The position numbers and the translations under genes were made by a program. A stretch of 8,691 nucleotides of DNA from Planctomycetota bacterium (lineage in GTDB: Bacteria > Planctomycetota > UBA8108 > UBA1146), in NCBI GenBank assembly GCA_002691835.1, contig NZJA01000048.1:1-8691 (forward strand), in the 5' to 3' direction. This document shows, piece by piece, positions 1 through 6,509 of the stretch; the first letter of the stretch is position 1; every line of letters begins with the position of its first letter. The notes under the pieces were generated by a model, which made no database searches, was not told where the DNA came from, and saw only the letters and a list, made by a program, of their open reading frames with translations.

Positions 1-105
1 TCATCAAATGGTAGCGCCCTGCACGGTCGAGGTCCTCTGGCCGCCATTGTTGCATCGATCGAGACATCGGATTTTCCTTCCCCACAGGGGATGTTGGCTT
101 CATGA
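1..105 (+). CDS. C-terminal end of an unidentified protein (partial, 5' end outside window)
   Basis: Frame 1 is open from the window edge to a TGA at 103-105 and gives 34 residues. They include the protein-like segment HGRGPLAAIVASIE and end in QGMLAS. The Gly/Ala-rich helix-like composition looks like a real C-terminus, and no competing gene is evident on either strand here. I do not recognise the family. A GC palindrome (GCCCCGGGGC, 108-117) follows the stop but has no T-run, so it is not a convincing terminator. About 108 bp then separate it from the next gene on the same strand, so co-transcription is possible but not shown. Confidence 0.45.
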   Translation, partial: SSNGSALHGRGPLAAIVASIETSDFPSPQGMLAS

Positions 106-213
106 GAGCCCCGGGGCAAGAAGGAATAGGAAGCGGTTCAATGATCGGGAGCTGTTTTTTCTTTCGGTGGACAGGGATAGCATGGATGCTGATTTCCTTA
201 GTTAGGAGCACCC

Positions 214-1359
214 GTGATCTATCTCGACCATGCCGCCACTGCTTATCCACGTCACCCCGGAGTGTCGGAGGCGATGCTCCAGGCCTTGGAAGTAGCAGGG
301 AGTGTTGGCAGGGGAGGGCACGCAGGGGCTCGCAGTGCTGGTGATTTGGTCAGCTCTTGTCGTGAGCTTCTGGCAAATCTTCTCGGTGTCACAGATTCGC
401 AAAGGATCAGTCTTTTTCCATCATCGACGCTTGCGTTATCGACCTTGATTGCCGATGTGACTCGGAATGCAGACCCTCAAGCGACGCTCTGTATGGGAGT
501 CCTTGAACACAACGCAGTATGGAGACCGGCAGTTCGGGCACTCGGCGAAGAGAGAATTCAATTCCTTCCTTCCGATGCGGATGGCTGTGTTGATCCTGCG
601 AGGTTAGGTGAAGTCGATGCTTCGAAGGTCATGGGAGTGGTGCTTCAGCATGCCAGCAATGTCAACGGTATCCTGCAGCCGGTAGAGGAAGTCGGGGCAT
701 GGTGTCAGCAGAACGGAATTCCCTTCATCGTGGATGGAGCTCAAGCCGCTGGATTGGTGCCCTTCTCTGTTGCCCGTTGCCCTGGGTTGAAGGCTTATAC
801 GATGGCTGGCCACAAGCATCTGGGAGGGCCTCCCGGAATCGGGCCGTGCTACTTTGCTCCGGGATATGAGCCCGAGCCGCTGTGGATCGGTGGAAATGGC
901 ATCGACAGTGAATGGCCCAAGATTCCCGAATCGGGACCGGGTCGTTTTGAATCTGGAACCCCAAACCTTCCCGGCATTGCAGGCCTTGCCAAAGCACTGG
1001 AGTATTTTGATGGCCACCCCGTGAGTGAACGCTTCAGAAATGGAAACGCTCAGCGTCAGCTTTGGGTTGAAGCGTTGCAGAAGATCGAAGGTGTGGAGAT
1101 TCCCGGGGAGAAAGGGACGTCTCCGCGCACACCCGTGATTCCACTTCATGTACGGGGCTATGCTCCGGAACAATTGTCTGCGGAATTAGATGCTCAGCTT
1201 GGAGTTCGCTGTCGTTCAGGATTGCAGTGTGCTCCTCTCGCCCATCGATATCTCGGTACCCTTGAGGCGGGGGGGACTCTTCGCATCGCTCCTGGAGAAG
1301 AAACCGGCTCTGAAATTATCGACCCGGTGTGTTCTGCTCTTGCTGATCTGATTCGCTGA
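214..1359 (+). CDS. Cysteine desulfurase-like class V aminotransferase (PLP-dependent)
   Basis: This 381-residue fold-type I PLP enzyme belongs to the NifS/SufS/Csd group and is close to the stand-alone 'cysteine desulfurase family protein' type. That group normally removes sulfur from cysteine as an enzyme-bound persulfide, releasing alanine, in the cytoplasm. Visible marks are the N-terminal YLDHAATAYP, EHN with His99, the VDGAQAAG strand with Asp174 and Gln177 that contact PLP, and AGHKHLGGPPGIG with the Schiff-base Lys201. SGLQCAPLAH carries the candidate persulfide Cys339, and GTLRIAPG lies near the end. Length is normal for the family. The GTG start at 214 is chosen because TAGGAG (203-208) lies 5 nt upstream and YLDHAAT is the usual N-terminus. 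After RIAPG the usual Phe-Asn-Thr stretch is replaced by EETGSEI. No isc/suf genes, tRNA thiolation genes or sulfur acceptors are adjacent, so the pathway is unknown. A selenocysteine-lyase-like or other lyase activity is not excluded. Confidence 0.93.
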   Translation: MIYLDHAATAYPRHPGVSEAMLQALEVAGSVGRGGHAGARSAGDLVSSCRELLANLLGVTDSQRISLFPSSTLALSTLIADVTRNADPQATLCMGVLEHNAVWRPAVRALGEERIQFLPSDADGCVDPARLGEVDASKVMGVVLQHASNVNGILQPVEEVGAWCQQNGIPFIVDGAQAAGLVPFSVARCPGLKAYTMAGHKHLGGPPGIGPCYFAPGYEPEPLWIGGNGIDSEWPKIPESGPGRFESGTPNLPGIAGLAKALEYFDGHPVSERFRNGNAQRQLWVEALQKIEGVEIPGEKGTSPRTPVIPLHVRGYAPEQLSAELDAQLGVRCRSGLQCAPLAHRYLGTLEAGGTLRIAPGEETGSEIIDPVCSALADLIR

Positions 1360-1363
1360 CAGG

Positions 1364-1444
1364 GCAGTCGGTTGACGGAGGTCGTGCTGCCGATTTCTTG
1401 CTGGGGCAAGACTTTGATCAGCTGCTGTCAATGAAGCCGACTGC
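1364..1444 (+). other. Potentially structured 3' UTR element after the desulfurase gene
   Basis: Starting five bases after the stop codon, three sets of complementary segments nest. GCAGTCGG (1364-1371) pairs with CCGACTGC (1437-1444). Next, 1372-1382 pairs with 1421-1431 in 10 of 11 positions, including three G-U pairs. TCTTGC (1396-1401) pairs with GCAAGA (1406-1411) around a TGGG loop. A competing pairing of GGCAG (1363-1367) with CTGCC (1387-1391) is also possible. No T-run follows, so it is not a standard terminator. It could be a 3'-end stabiliser, a small RNA or chance. It was folded by eye only. Confidence 0.35.
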
Positions 1445-1513
1445 GAATCGCCACCGACTTTTCCAGGGTGGATCTTTCTCTTGAATCGGCGGTTTCATGA
1501 GGAAATAGAAAAA

Positions 1514-1595
1514 TGAGCGAGGGGGGAATCGAACCCCCACCCCTTGCGGGACCAGAACCTAAATCTGGCGCGTCTGCCAGTTCCGCCACCCGCCC
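1514..1595 (-). tRNA. tRNA-Leu, anticodon UAG
   Basis: Read on the minus strand, this folds into a complete class II tRNA of 82 nt. The acceptor stem GGGCGGG pairs with CTCGCTC (two G-U pairs) and the discriminator is A at 1514. The D arm contains AACTGGCAGACGC. The anticodon stem CCAGA/TCTGG encloses the loop TTTAGGT, so the anticodon is TAG (plus positions 1559-1561), reading leucine CUA and probably other CUN codons. A long variable arm with stem CCC/GGG and loop GCAA is typical of tRNA-Leu. The T arm is GGGGG-TTCGATT-CCCCC. CCA is not encoded; five Ts (minus strand, 1513-1509) follow directly and may help end transcription. Confidence 0.97.
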
Positions 1596-1607
1596 ATTCA
1601 AGCTAGG

Positions 1608-1636
1608 AAAATAACGCTTCGGACGACTCTCGGCAA
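1608..1636 (-). promoter_or_regulatory. Putative sigma70 promoter of the tRNA-Leu gene
   Basis: On the minus strand, TTGCCG (plus 1631-1636) and TATTTT (plus 1608-1613) are separated by exactly 17 nt, matching -35 and -10 elements. The -10 box ends 12 nt before the first tRNA base at 1595, which would leave a leader of about 5 nt. Position, spacing and both hexamers fit a tRNA promoter. It was identified by inspection only. Confidence 0.6.
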
Positions 1637-1739
1637 TCCGACCTGAACAACTCGGGGCTGTGAGGGGCTCTCAAAGGGCATTATTTCGCCATTTTCAGGA
1701 AAATTCGGAGAGTCCTCCAGTTTCGAGCTCTGACGGCCG

Positions 1740-2315
1740 ATGAAATCCGTATCAGAAGAGCCCGGAAAGGCATGGAAGACGATGTTGAATGACGATCAGC
1801 GCCAGAAAGTGGAAATCCGCCAGTTAGCGGGCGAACTCTCCGGAATCATGGATCGCTTGCACCAGCTGCACGAAGAATTGGGCCAGGTCATGGTTGATCT
1901 CGACGAGGCTCGGATGCAGGCCGATTACGACGCTGTCGCGCAGCACGGAAACCGTGAATATCGTCTTCTTTCGCGCCTGATCGATGAAGAACGTCAGCGT
2001 CTGATCATCGGAGAAGAGCTCGGAGATACCCTTGGACTTGCAGAGCCTACCGAATGGACCATCGAAGATCTGGTTCCGCACATTGAAGAAGATCTTGCGG
2101 CGAGATTCCGTCATCTTCGGGATGGGTTACGTCAACAGTCCTATGAACTACGCGCACAAAATCGTCTGTCCGAACTTCTTCATGGTCAAATTTTTGAGCA
2201 CGTCGAAGTTTACCTGAGTCCTGGAACCCGTAGCTGGGTTGAGCAGTCTGAAGCTTCGATACAGGAGCGGGATGACTCTATTGATCAGGGATTCTCTTTC
2301 GAGACCGATCAGTAA
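1740..2315 (+). CDS. FlgN-like alpha-helical protein (possible flagellar export chaperone)
   Basis: This 191-residue protein has no signal peptide or membrane segment and is predicted by eye to be almost entirely alpha-helical with heptad-like Leu spacing. The pattern resembles FlgN, the cytoplasmic type III export chaperone for the hook-filament junction proteins FlgK and FlgL. It has an N-terminal helix rich in L-x-x-L-H-x-E-L, a central EERQRL...LGDTLGL segment and a helix LRQQSYELRAQNRLSELLHG, followed by YLSPG and an acidic tail (FSFETDQ). FlgN proteins are usually about 140-160 residues, so this one is slightly long. The start is uncertain: the ATG at 1740 has no clear Shine-Dalgarno, and the in-frame ATG at 1782 gives 177 residues. 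No flgK, flgL or flgM lies alongside, so the flagellar assignment rests only on a weak sequence pattern. A generic coiled-coil protein is the alternative. Confidence 0.75.
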   Translation: MKSVSEEPGKAWKTMLNDDQRQKVEIRQLAGELSGIMDRLHQLHEELGQVMVDLDEARMQADYDAVAQHGNREYRLLSRLIDEERQRLIIGEELGDTLGLAEPTEWTIEDLVPHIEEDLAARFRHLRDGLRQQSYELRAQNRLSELLHGQIFEHVEVYLSPGTRSWVEQSEASIQERDDSIDQGFSFETDQ

Positions 2316-2354
2316 GGACATTTCGAGAGTATCCGAGGAAAATAGATTCAGGTC

Positions 2355-2386
2355 AGTGGCCATCAATTCAAGTGGCCATCAATTCA
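2355..2386. repeat. Perfect tandem duplication of 16 bp
   Basis: AGTGGCCATCAATTCA occurs at 2355-2370 and again directly at 2371-2386 with no mismatch. It lies in non-coding sequence after the FlgN-like gene. It may be a recent slippage duplication or paired binding sites for a regulator. Confidence 0.9.
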
Positions 2387-2468
2387 TCCGCACGAATTCA
2401 TCTGAACGTGGCCTGAGAAATTCCAGACTTCCGCATTTCAAGATCCTTGAGTGATGAACCCGCGTCTG

Positions 2469-2489
2469 TCCCGAATTTGAAATTCGGGA
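2469..2489. repeat. 21-bp palindrome, possible operator or hairpin
   Basis: TCCCGAATTT and AAATTCGGGA are perfect inverted copies around a single central G. A related half-copy, GAATTTCGGGG, recurs at 2511-2521 (9 of 11 matches to GAAATTCGGGA at 2479-2489). No T-run follows, which argues against a terminator. The symmetry would suit a dimeric regulator site, but no regulator gene is nearby. Confidence 0.7.
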
Positions 2490-2505
2490 TGGCGAAGTTC
2501 ATCCG

Positions 2506-2841
2506 ATGTCGAATTTCGGGGAGGATCTCGATGAGATCTTCGGGTGGTTGGGGCGGAAGAATCGCTTTTTATGGCAGGCCCGTAAGAACTGGAAAGAGGT
2601 CTTCCAGGATTCAGCCCAGCCTAGAGATCTGGGTGAAGCGCGAGGGCTTTCTTCGGGGGGTCTTCGGCGATCCTTGAAGGGGCTCGATGGGCTCGGCCCT
2701 GAAATCCGGCAGAGAATCGACATTCTGGTGATTGGGGGAGTCCCTCGACTGTCAGGAGCAAATAAAGGGGCGAGAGGAAGGACCTTCTCTCACGAGCAAG
2801 TTATCTGCAACCTGTCAGAACTACAGAACTCGGTCTCATAA
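2506..2841 (+). CDS. Small orphan protein, weak DUF721/DciA-like pattern
   Basis: An open frame of 111 codons shows coding-like bias (G-rich first positions, mostly G/C third positions) at least through codon 85, while the last 25 codons look less coding-like. The N-terminal part, EDLDEIFGWL with a Trp-Lys-Glu-Val (WKEV) motif about 20 residues further on, resembles the start of DUF721 proteins, which include the helicase loader DciA. The later LKGLDGLGPEIRQRID could match the family's final helix, but the central strands are poorly matched in this frame. The ATG at 2506 lacks a good Shine-Dalgarno. The strongest one, GGGGAGG at 2518-2524, precedes an ATG at 2531 in another frame that yields only 48 residues. 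The gene could be real, frameshifted or decayed. Function is not assigned. Confidence 0.45.
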   Translation: MSNFGEDLDEIFGWLGRKNRFLWQARKNWKEVFQDSAQPRDLGEARGLSSGGLRRSLKGLDGLGPEIRQRIDILVIGGVPRLSGANKGARGRTFSHEQVICNLSELQNSVS

Positions 2842-2892
2842 CCTGCGAGAGTGCTTGATTTTAGACTCTATTTTCTTTCATCCTATGCGTCC

Positions 2893-2922
2893 CCACATTT
2901 TGTCTGCGAAAGGCTGATGTGG
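2893..2922 (+). promoter_or_regulatory. Small hairpin in the leader of the ABC transporter operon
   Basis: CCACAT (2893-2898) and ATGTGG (2917-2922) are perfect inverted copies, with a weak inner GTC/GGC pairing. The hairpin ends 5 nt before the AGGAAGAG ribosome site (2928-2935) of the ATPase gene. That site itself lies between GAAAG (2925-2929) and CTTTC (2937-2941), which could pair weakly. The 100 bp between 2842 and 2941 must contain the promoter if the operon starts here, but I see no hexamers good enough to call. Confidence 0.25.
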
Positions 2923-2941
2923 ATGAAAGGAAGAGTCTTTC

Positions 2942-3940
2942 ATGTCGACGGAACAACCCGTGAATCCCTCGGTAACGGAAACCAAACCGGCCGCAGCTCA
3001 AGGGAATCTGGCTCCCCTCATCGAGGCGAAGGGTCTGCGTCGCACCTTTGGTGCAACGTTGGCCGTGGATGATGTTTCTTTTAACGTCCAGCGAGGTGAA
3101 ATCCTTGGTTTCCTCGGTCCCAATGGTGCCGGTAAAAGTACCACTCTGCGAATGATCACTGGCTTGATTGCTCCCGATAGGGGACAAGCCCGTATCAAGG
3201 GTATCGAGATCAGTGAAGATCCGCTGAGTGCCCGTCAGGGTTTTGGTTTTCTTCCCGAAAGCATTCCTCTCTACGATGAGATGCAGGTGATCGACTATCT
3301 GCGTTTCATCGGTGGAGCAAGAGGACTTGCCGGAACAGATCTCGAAGATCGGATTACCCATCTTTCAGATCGGCTCAGCCTCAGCCCAATGCTAAGACGC
3401 CGTTGCGGAACTCTGTCAAAGGGTTTCCGCCAGAGAGTCGGCCTGGCACAAGCTTTGATCCATGACCCCGAAGTGGTCATTCTGGATGAACCAACGAATG
3501 GTCTTGATCCACGGCAGATTATTGAAGTTCGTGAGTTGATTACAGAACTGGCTCGTGACCGGGCGGTTATTTTCAGTACCCACATCCTTCAGGAAATCGC
3601 CGCCATCTGCACCCGCATCATCGTGATCAACTCGGGTCGCCTTATTGCAGATGGGACTCCCGAAGATTTGACGGGAGATGATCAAGGTGGTTGGCAGGTC
3701 ATTGTCGCAGGTCAGTCCCTCGACGATTCCACCTGTCAGAACCTCAACCTGGGAGCCGGAATCCCCGGTTCACCAGGTGAAACGATTTATGAGTGGAAGG
3801 GCGGAGGAACCCCCGATATCGCCTCTCTGGCATCGTCGGTGGAATCTGCTGGTGGAAACTTGGTCAGTGTTGAAAGGTCTCGGGAAACCCTTGAACAGGT
3901 TTACCTGCGATTGACCGGAGCAAGGGGAGGTCAGCGATGA
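2942..3940 (+). CDS. ABC-2 type transporter ATP-binding protein (GldA-like)
   Basis: This 332-residue cytoplasmic ATPase powers the permease encoded next to it. Motifs in order are Walker A GPNGAGKST (59-67, Lys65), the signature LSKGFRQRVGLAQAL (158-172), Walker B VVILDEPTNGLDP (178-190, Asp182 and catalytic Glu183) and the H-loop His214 in STHILQE. The Q-loop position reads FGFLPE (101-106), with no glutamine. GYLPE-type sequences are normal for the GldA/DrrA-like branch. Residues 1-24 are a polar extension before the ATPase core, and residues from about 245 form the C-terminal accessory region common to ABC-2 ATPases. The ATG at 2942 is preceded by AGGAAGAG at a spacing of 6 nt. The stop overlaps the permease start as ATGA. 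It is the likely first gene of the transporter operon. The substrate is unknown. Confidence 0.96.
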   Translation: MSTEQPVNPSVTETKPAAAQGNLAPLIEAKGLRRTFGATLAVDDVSFNVQRGEILGFLGPNGAGKSTTLRMITGLIAPDRGQARIKGIEISEDPLSARQGFGFLPESIPLYDEMQVIDYLRFIGGARGLAGTDLEDRITHLSDRLSLSPMLRRRCGTLSKGFRQRVGLAQALIHDPEVVILDEPTNGLDPRQIIEVRELITELARDRAVIFSTHILQEIAAICTRIIVINSGRLIADGTPEDLTGDDQGGWQVIVAGQSLDDSTCQNLNLGAGIPGSPGETIYEWKGGGTPDIASLASSVESAGGNLVSVERSRETLEQVYLRLTGARGGQR

Positions 3941-4671
3941 GTTCGATCATGGTGGTCATGCGCCGGGAGTGCGGTGCTTATTTCCATACTCCCATCGCGT
4001 GGATATTTATCGCTCTTCAGATGGCGATTATGTCCTTCTTCTTTTTTCAGTATTCCCCATTCTTCATCATCGAGAGTGCAGACATGCGAGTTTGGTTTGC
4101 CCTGACTCCGTTCATGATGATGGTCTTTGCTCCCGCTGTGACGATGCGTCTTTGGTCAGAAGAACTTCGAACTGGCAGTACAGAAGTTTTGTTGTCACTC
4201 CCGGTTCGTTCTCGAGATCTCGTCATTGGGAAATGGCTTGCAGCAGTCGTCGTCCTTCTGGCAAGTGTTGCGGCAAGTCTGGGAATCCCGGCGACTCTCG
4301 GCTGGCTGGCTTCGAGTCCCGTGGATTGGGGACCGATCATCGGGGGTTATATCGGAACTGTTCTCGCAGGCATGATGTTTCTTGCCCTCGGCTGTTGGGT
4401 CTCTGCGCTCTCCAGTAATCAAGTGGTTTCACTCTTGGTCGGCGTGTCGGTTGGCATCTTGTTGGTGTTGGCTCTCAGTCCTGATTTTGCTTCCTACGTC
4501 TCGGCAGCCCAACCGGAGTTGGCACGGGTCATTGAATCTCTGGGGGTTCAGTCCCATTTCCAGGCGATTGAACGGGGAGTTCTGGCTTTGAGTGACGTGG
4601 TTTATTTTCTCTCCGGAACCACTCTCTTCCTGACACTGTGTGTGTTTCAGGTTGAGTTGAAGAAGCAGTAG
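3937..4671 (+). CDS. ABC-2 type transporter permease (GldF-like)
   Basis: This 244-residue inner-membrane protein has six hydrophobic segments at about 20-38, 53-70, 99-124, 134-157, 163-181 and 222-238. Between the second and third is the cytoplasmic stretch MRLWSEELRTGSTEVLLSLPV (69-90), the hallmark of the GldF/ABC-2 permease branch, where it probably forms the coupling helix to the ATPase. Polar N-terminal residues including RREC precede the first helix, and the C-terminus LKKQ is short. The gene starts inside the ATPase stop (ATGA, 3937-3940), implying translational coupling. It presumably dimerises to form the transport pathway. In Bacteroidota GldF is tied to gliding, but homologues elsewhere have no proven cargo. 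Confidence 0.94.
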   Translation: MSSIMVVMRRECGAYFHTPIAWIFIALQMAIMSFFFFQYSPFFIIESADMRVWFALTPFMMMVFAPAVTMRLWSEELRTGSTEVLLSLPVRSRDLVIGKWLAAVVVLLASVAASLGIPATLGWLASSPVDWGPIIGGYIGTVLAGMMFLALGCWVSALSSNQVVSLLVGVSVGILLVLALSPDFASYVSAAQPELARVIESLGVQSHFQAIERGVLALSDVVYFLSGTTLFLTLCVFQVELKKQ

Positions 4672-4679
4672 GGGGGCAC

Positions 4680-6509
4680 ATGATTGAAAGAAAAAGACAG
4701 TTCCTGATTCGGTGGCTGATCTCCATTGTCGTTTTGACAGTGTTACTGGTGCTCGTGAATGGTGTCTCGCGTAATTTTGATCGCAGGCTCGATCTGACTG
4801 AAGCCGGGACTCACACCATCAGTCCAGAAACGGGAAAAATTCTTTCGCGACTGCAAGAGCCGGTCACTCTGGAATACTGGGTCAGCGAAAAGCTGCCTTC
4901 CGGATTGCAAAACCTTCGCAGGGATACCGTTGATTATCTGGATGAGTTCCAGCGGGCAGCGGCAGAATCGGGCGGCAGAATCGAAGTCAAGGTCATCGAC
5001 CCTGCTCGTGTGATCGAACAGTACGTCAAAGATCAGACCGGTGACGGCGAACAAGAAGAACCTGATCCGATGGCCGCGTTCATGGGAGGTCCGACTTCTC
5101 CGGCAGATACCAAAAAGCAGGAGTTGGCTCAGCAGGGAATCCCCGAACTTCAGGGTCGATCGATTAAGGAAGATGGCATCGAAGTCGTGCCTTTCTTCAG
5201 TGCGATCGTTCTCAAGTATCTGGATCGGGAGAGTGAAGGAATCCCTGTGCATACCTCCTTGGAGGGGCTTGAGTACGAGCTGGTCAGCAGGATTGCCAAG
5301 CTGTCCCTGAACAGCAAACCGGTCGTTGCATTTTTCCATGGCAGACCGGAAGACATGATTCTGCAGGGGCCAGATGGATCACCTCTGCCTGCACCGATGA
5401 GTCATTTTGATCCTATTTTGGATGCGTTCGGAGACCGTTTCGAGATTCGGAAAATTCAGCTGACGGCAGAATCGCTGATTCCCGCGGATGCTCAGCTTTT
5501 GCTGATCGCTGAACCCAATGGAACGACTCCTCGACAGCGGTATGAGATCGAAAAATCAATCCGCTCCGGCATGCCAGCGATGATTCTCGCTTCGACGACT
5601 TCCGGCAGTATGGAACGGGGATTTCAGCTGACACCGTTGAACCCGGGTCTCGCAGAAAGTTTCGGGCCTTGGGGAATCGACATTCAGCCGAACATGATTG
5701 TCTCCAGTGAGCGTCAGTGCGGCAGTATTGAAACTGTGACGGAAGGCCCTCTTGGAATGCGCATGCGAATTCCACAGCCTTTCCCTGTTAGTCCCGGAGC
5801 TGCTGGAAACAATTTGGATAGTGCTTCTCCCTTCACTCGTGGAATTCAGTCTCTCGTCTTCCCTTTCGCCAGTCCTTTGATCATCAATGAAGATGTTGCC
5901 AAGAATGCAGGGATCAAAATTACAGCTTTGGCGAAGTCTGACAGCGATGGTTGGCTCACGCCCTTCGGGCCCTCTCTGAGTGGAGCGATGGTCACCGCAC
6001 CAAAAGACCCGGCACTCCAGAAGAGTCGGGTTTTGGCACTGGTCGCTGAAGGGAAATTTCCCTCGACCTTTGCTCCCGGTTCAAAGATACCTTCGTGGGA
6101 TCCGACTTTAGAATTGTCAGGGGGTGAGGAAGCTGCCGAACTGGTTGAGGAGACTGAGTCGCAGGATTCAAGACTCCTGTTGATTGCCTCTGCGGATATG
6201 GCCAAGTACGCCTCCCTGAACATGTACCGTCAGAATGTTGCATTCATGATGGGGGCCGTCGAAGCACTCGCTCTCGATCCGGATCTCGCCAAGATTCGCG
6301 GTAAAGTGCAGATGGCGAGTTCTCTGCGAGAAACCACGCGCGAGGAACGCAGCCTGGCGACCTATGGAAATATTGCGGGAGTTCCGTTGTTGCTCCTGGT
6401 CATCTACGGTTTGATTTCGGCGAGCCGGAGATCCGGCGCACGTCACCATGAAGCACTCCATATGCTTCAGGTTCCTCAGAATGGAAATGAAAATAAGGAG
6501 GCCAGTTGA
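4680..6509 (+). CDS. GldG-like ABC transporter auxiliary protein
   Basis: This 609-residue protein has an N-terminal membrane anchor (about 11-27), a large periplasmic-side region and a second membrane segment near the end (about 565-581) followed by a basic, short cytoplasmic tail. After the first helix comes RNFDRRLDLTEAGTHTISPET, the typical opening of GldG-type proteins ('D-L-T' followed by thiol-fold-like strands). VVAFFHGRPED (215-225) marks the start of the second, ABC_transp_aux-like domain, and LLLIASADMAKY (499-510) is the end-of-domain strand seen in this family. Residues 119-146 form a Gly/Glu/Pro-rich insert that is probably disordered. The gene begins 8 nt after the permease stop, with a G-run just upstream. 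Its last bases overlap the next start. It presumably binds the permease and its extracytoplasmic partner. The substrate is not deducible. Confidence 0.93.
   Translation: MIERKRQFLIRWLISIVVLTVLLVLVNGVSRNFDRRLDLTEAGTHTISPETGKILSRLQEPVTLEYWVSEKLPSGLQNLRRDTVDYLDEFQRAAAESGGRIEVKVIDPARVIEQYVKDQTGDGEQEEPDPMAAFMGGPTSPADTKKQELAQQGIPELQGRSIKEDGIEVVPFFSAIVLKYLDRESEGIPVHTSLEGLEYELVSRIAKLSLNSKPVVAFFHGRPEDMILQGPDGSPLPAPMSHFDPILDAFGDRFEIRKIQLTAESLIPADAQLLLIAEPNGTTPRQRYEIEKSIRSGMPAMILASTTSGSMERGFQLTPLNPGLAESFGPWGIDIQPNMIVSSERQCGSIETVTEGPLGMRMRIPQPFPVSPGAAGNNLDSASPFTRGIQSLVFPFASPLIINEDVAKNAGIKITALAKSDSDGWLTPFGPSLSGAMVTAPKDPALQKSRVLALVAEGKFPSTFAPGSKIPSWDPTLELSGGEEAAELVEETESQDSRLLLIASADMAKYASLNMYRQNVAFMMGAVEALALDPDLAKIRGKVQMASSLRETTREERSLATYGNIAGVPLLLLVIYGLISASRRSGARHHEALHMLQVPQNGNENKEAS

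Larger units (their letters stand above)
2316..2505. other. Gene-free spacer with a tandem repeat and a palindrome
   Basis: Between the FlgN-like gene and the next candidate frame there is no convincing coding pattern and no hairpin followed by T residues. The spacer contains a perfect 16-bp tandem duplication, further scattered copies of AATTCATC (around 2381-2388 and 2395-2402), and a 21-bp palindrome, listed separately. I see no promoter good enough to call. Confidence 0.6.

Noticed and set aside
108..117. GCCCCGGGGC palindrome after the partial upstream gene
   Set aside because: It has no loop for a stable hairpin and no T-run, and is probably a chance GC palindrome.
8..205. 65-codon plus-strand frame before the desulfurase gene
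   Set aside because: It is rich in Arg, His and Cys without a ribosome site, and it conflicts with the more protein-like frame ending at 105.
604..1173. Long minus-strand open frame inside the desulfurase gene
   Set aside because: It is antisense to a clear family member, and its translation has no recognisable motifs. The codon pattern belongs to the plus strand.
1451..1471. CCACC/GGTGG hairpin followed by a T-rich stretch, as a terminator for the desulfurase gene
   Set aside because: The stem is only 5 bp with an 11-nt loop, and the T stretch is interrupted. It is too weak to call.
2855..2886. TTGATT as a -35 box for the transporter operon
   Set aside because: No acceptable -10 hexamer lies 16-18 nt downstream.
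2861..3361. Minus-strand open frame over the ABC ATPase start
   Set aside because: It overlaps the conserved Walker A region on the opposite strand and has no ribosome site or protein-like features.
4743..5339. 198-codon minus-strand open frame inside the GldG-like gene
   Set aside because: It is a mirror of a conserved plus-strand gene, and its composition is rich in Arg, Phe and Asp runs typical of antisense readings.
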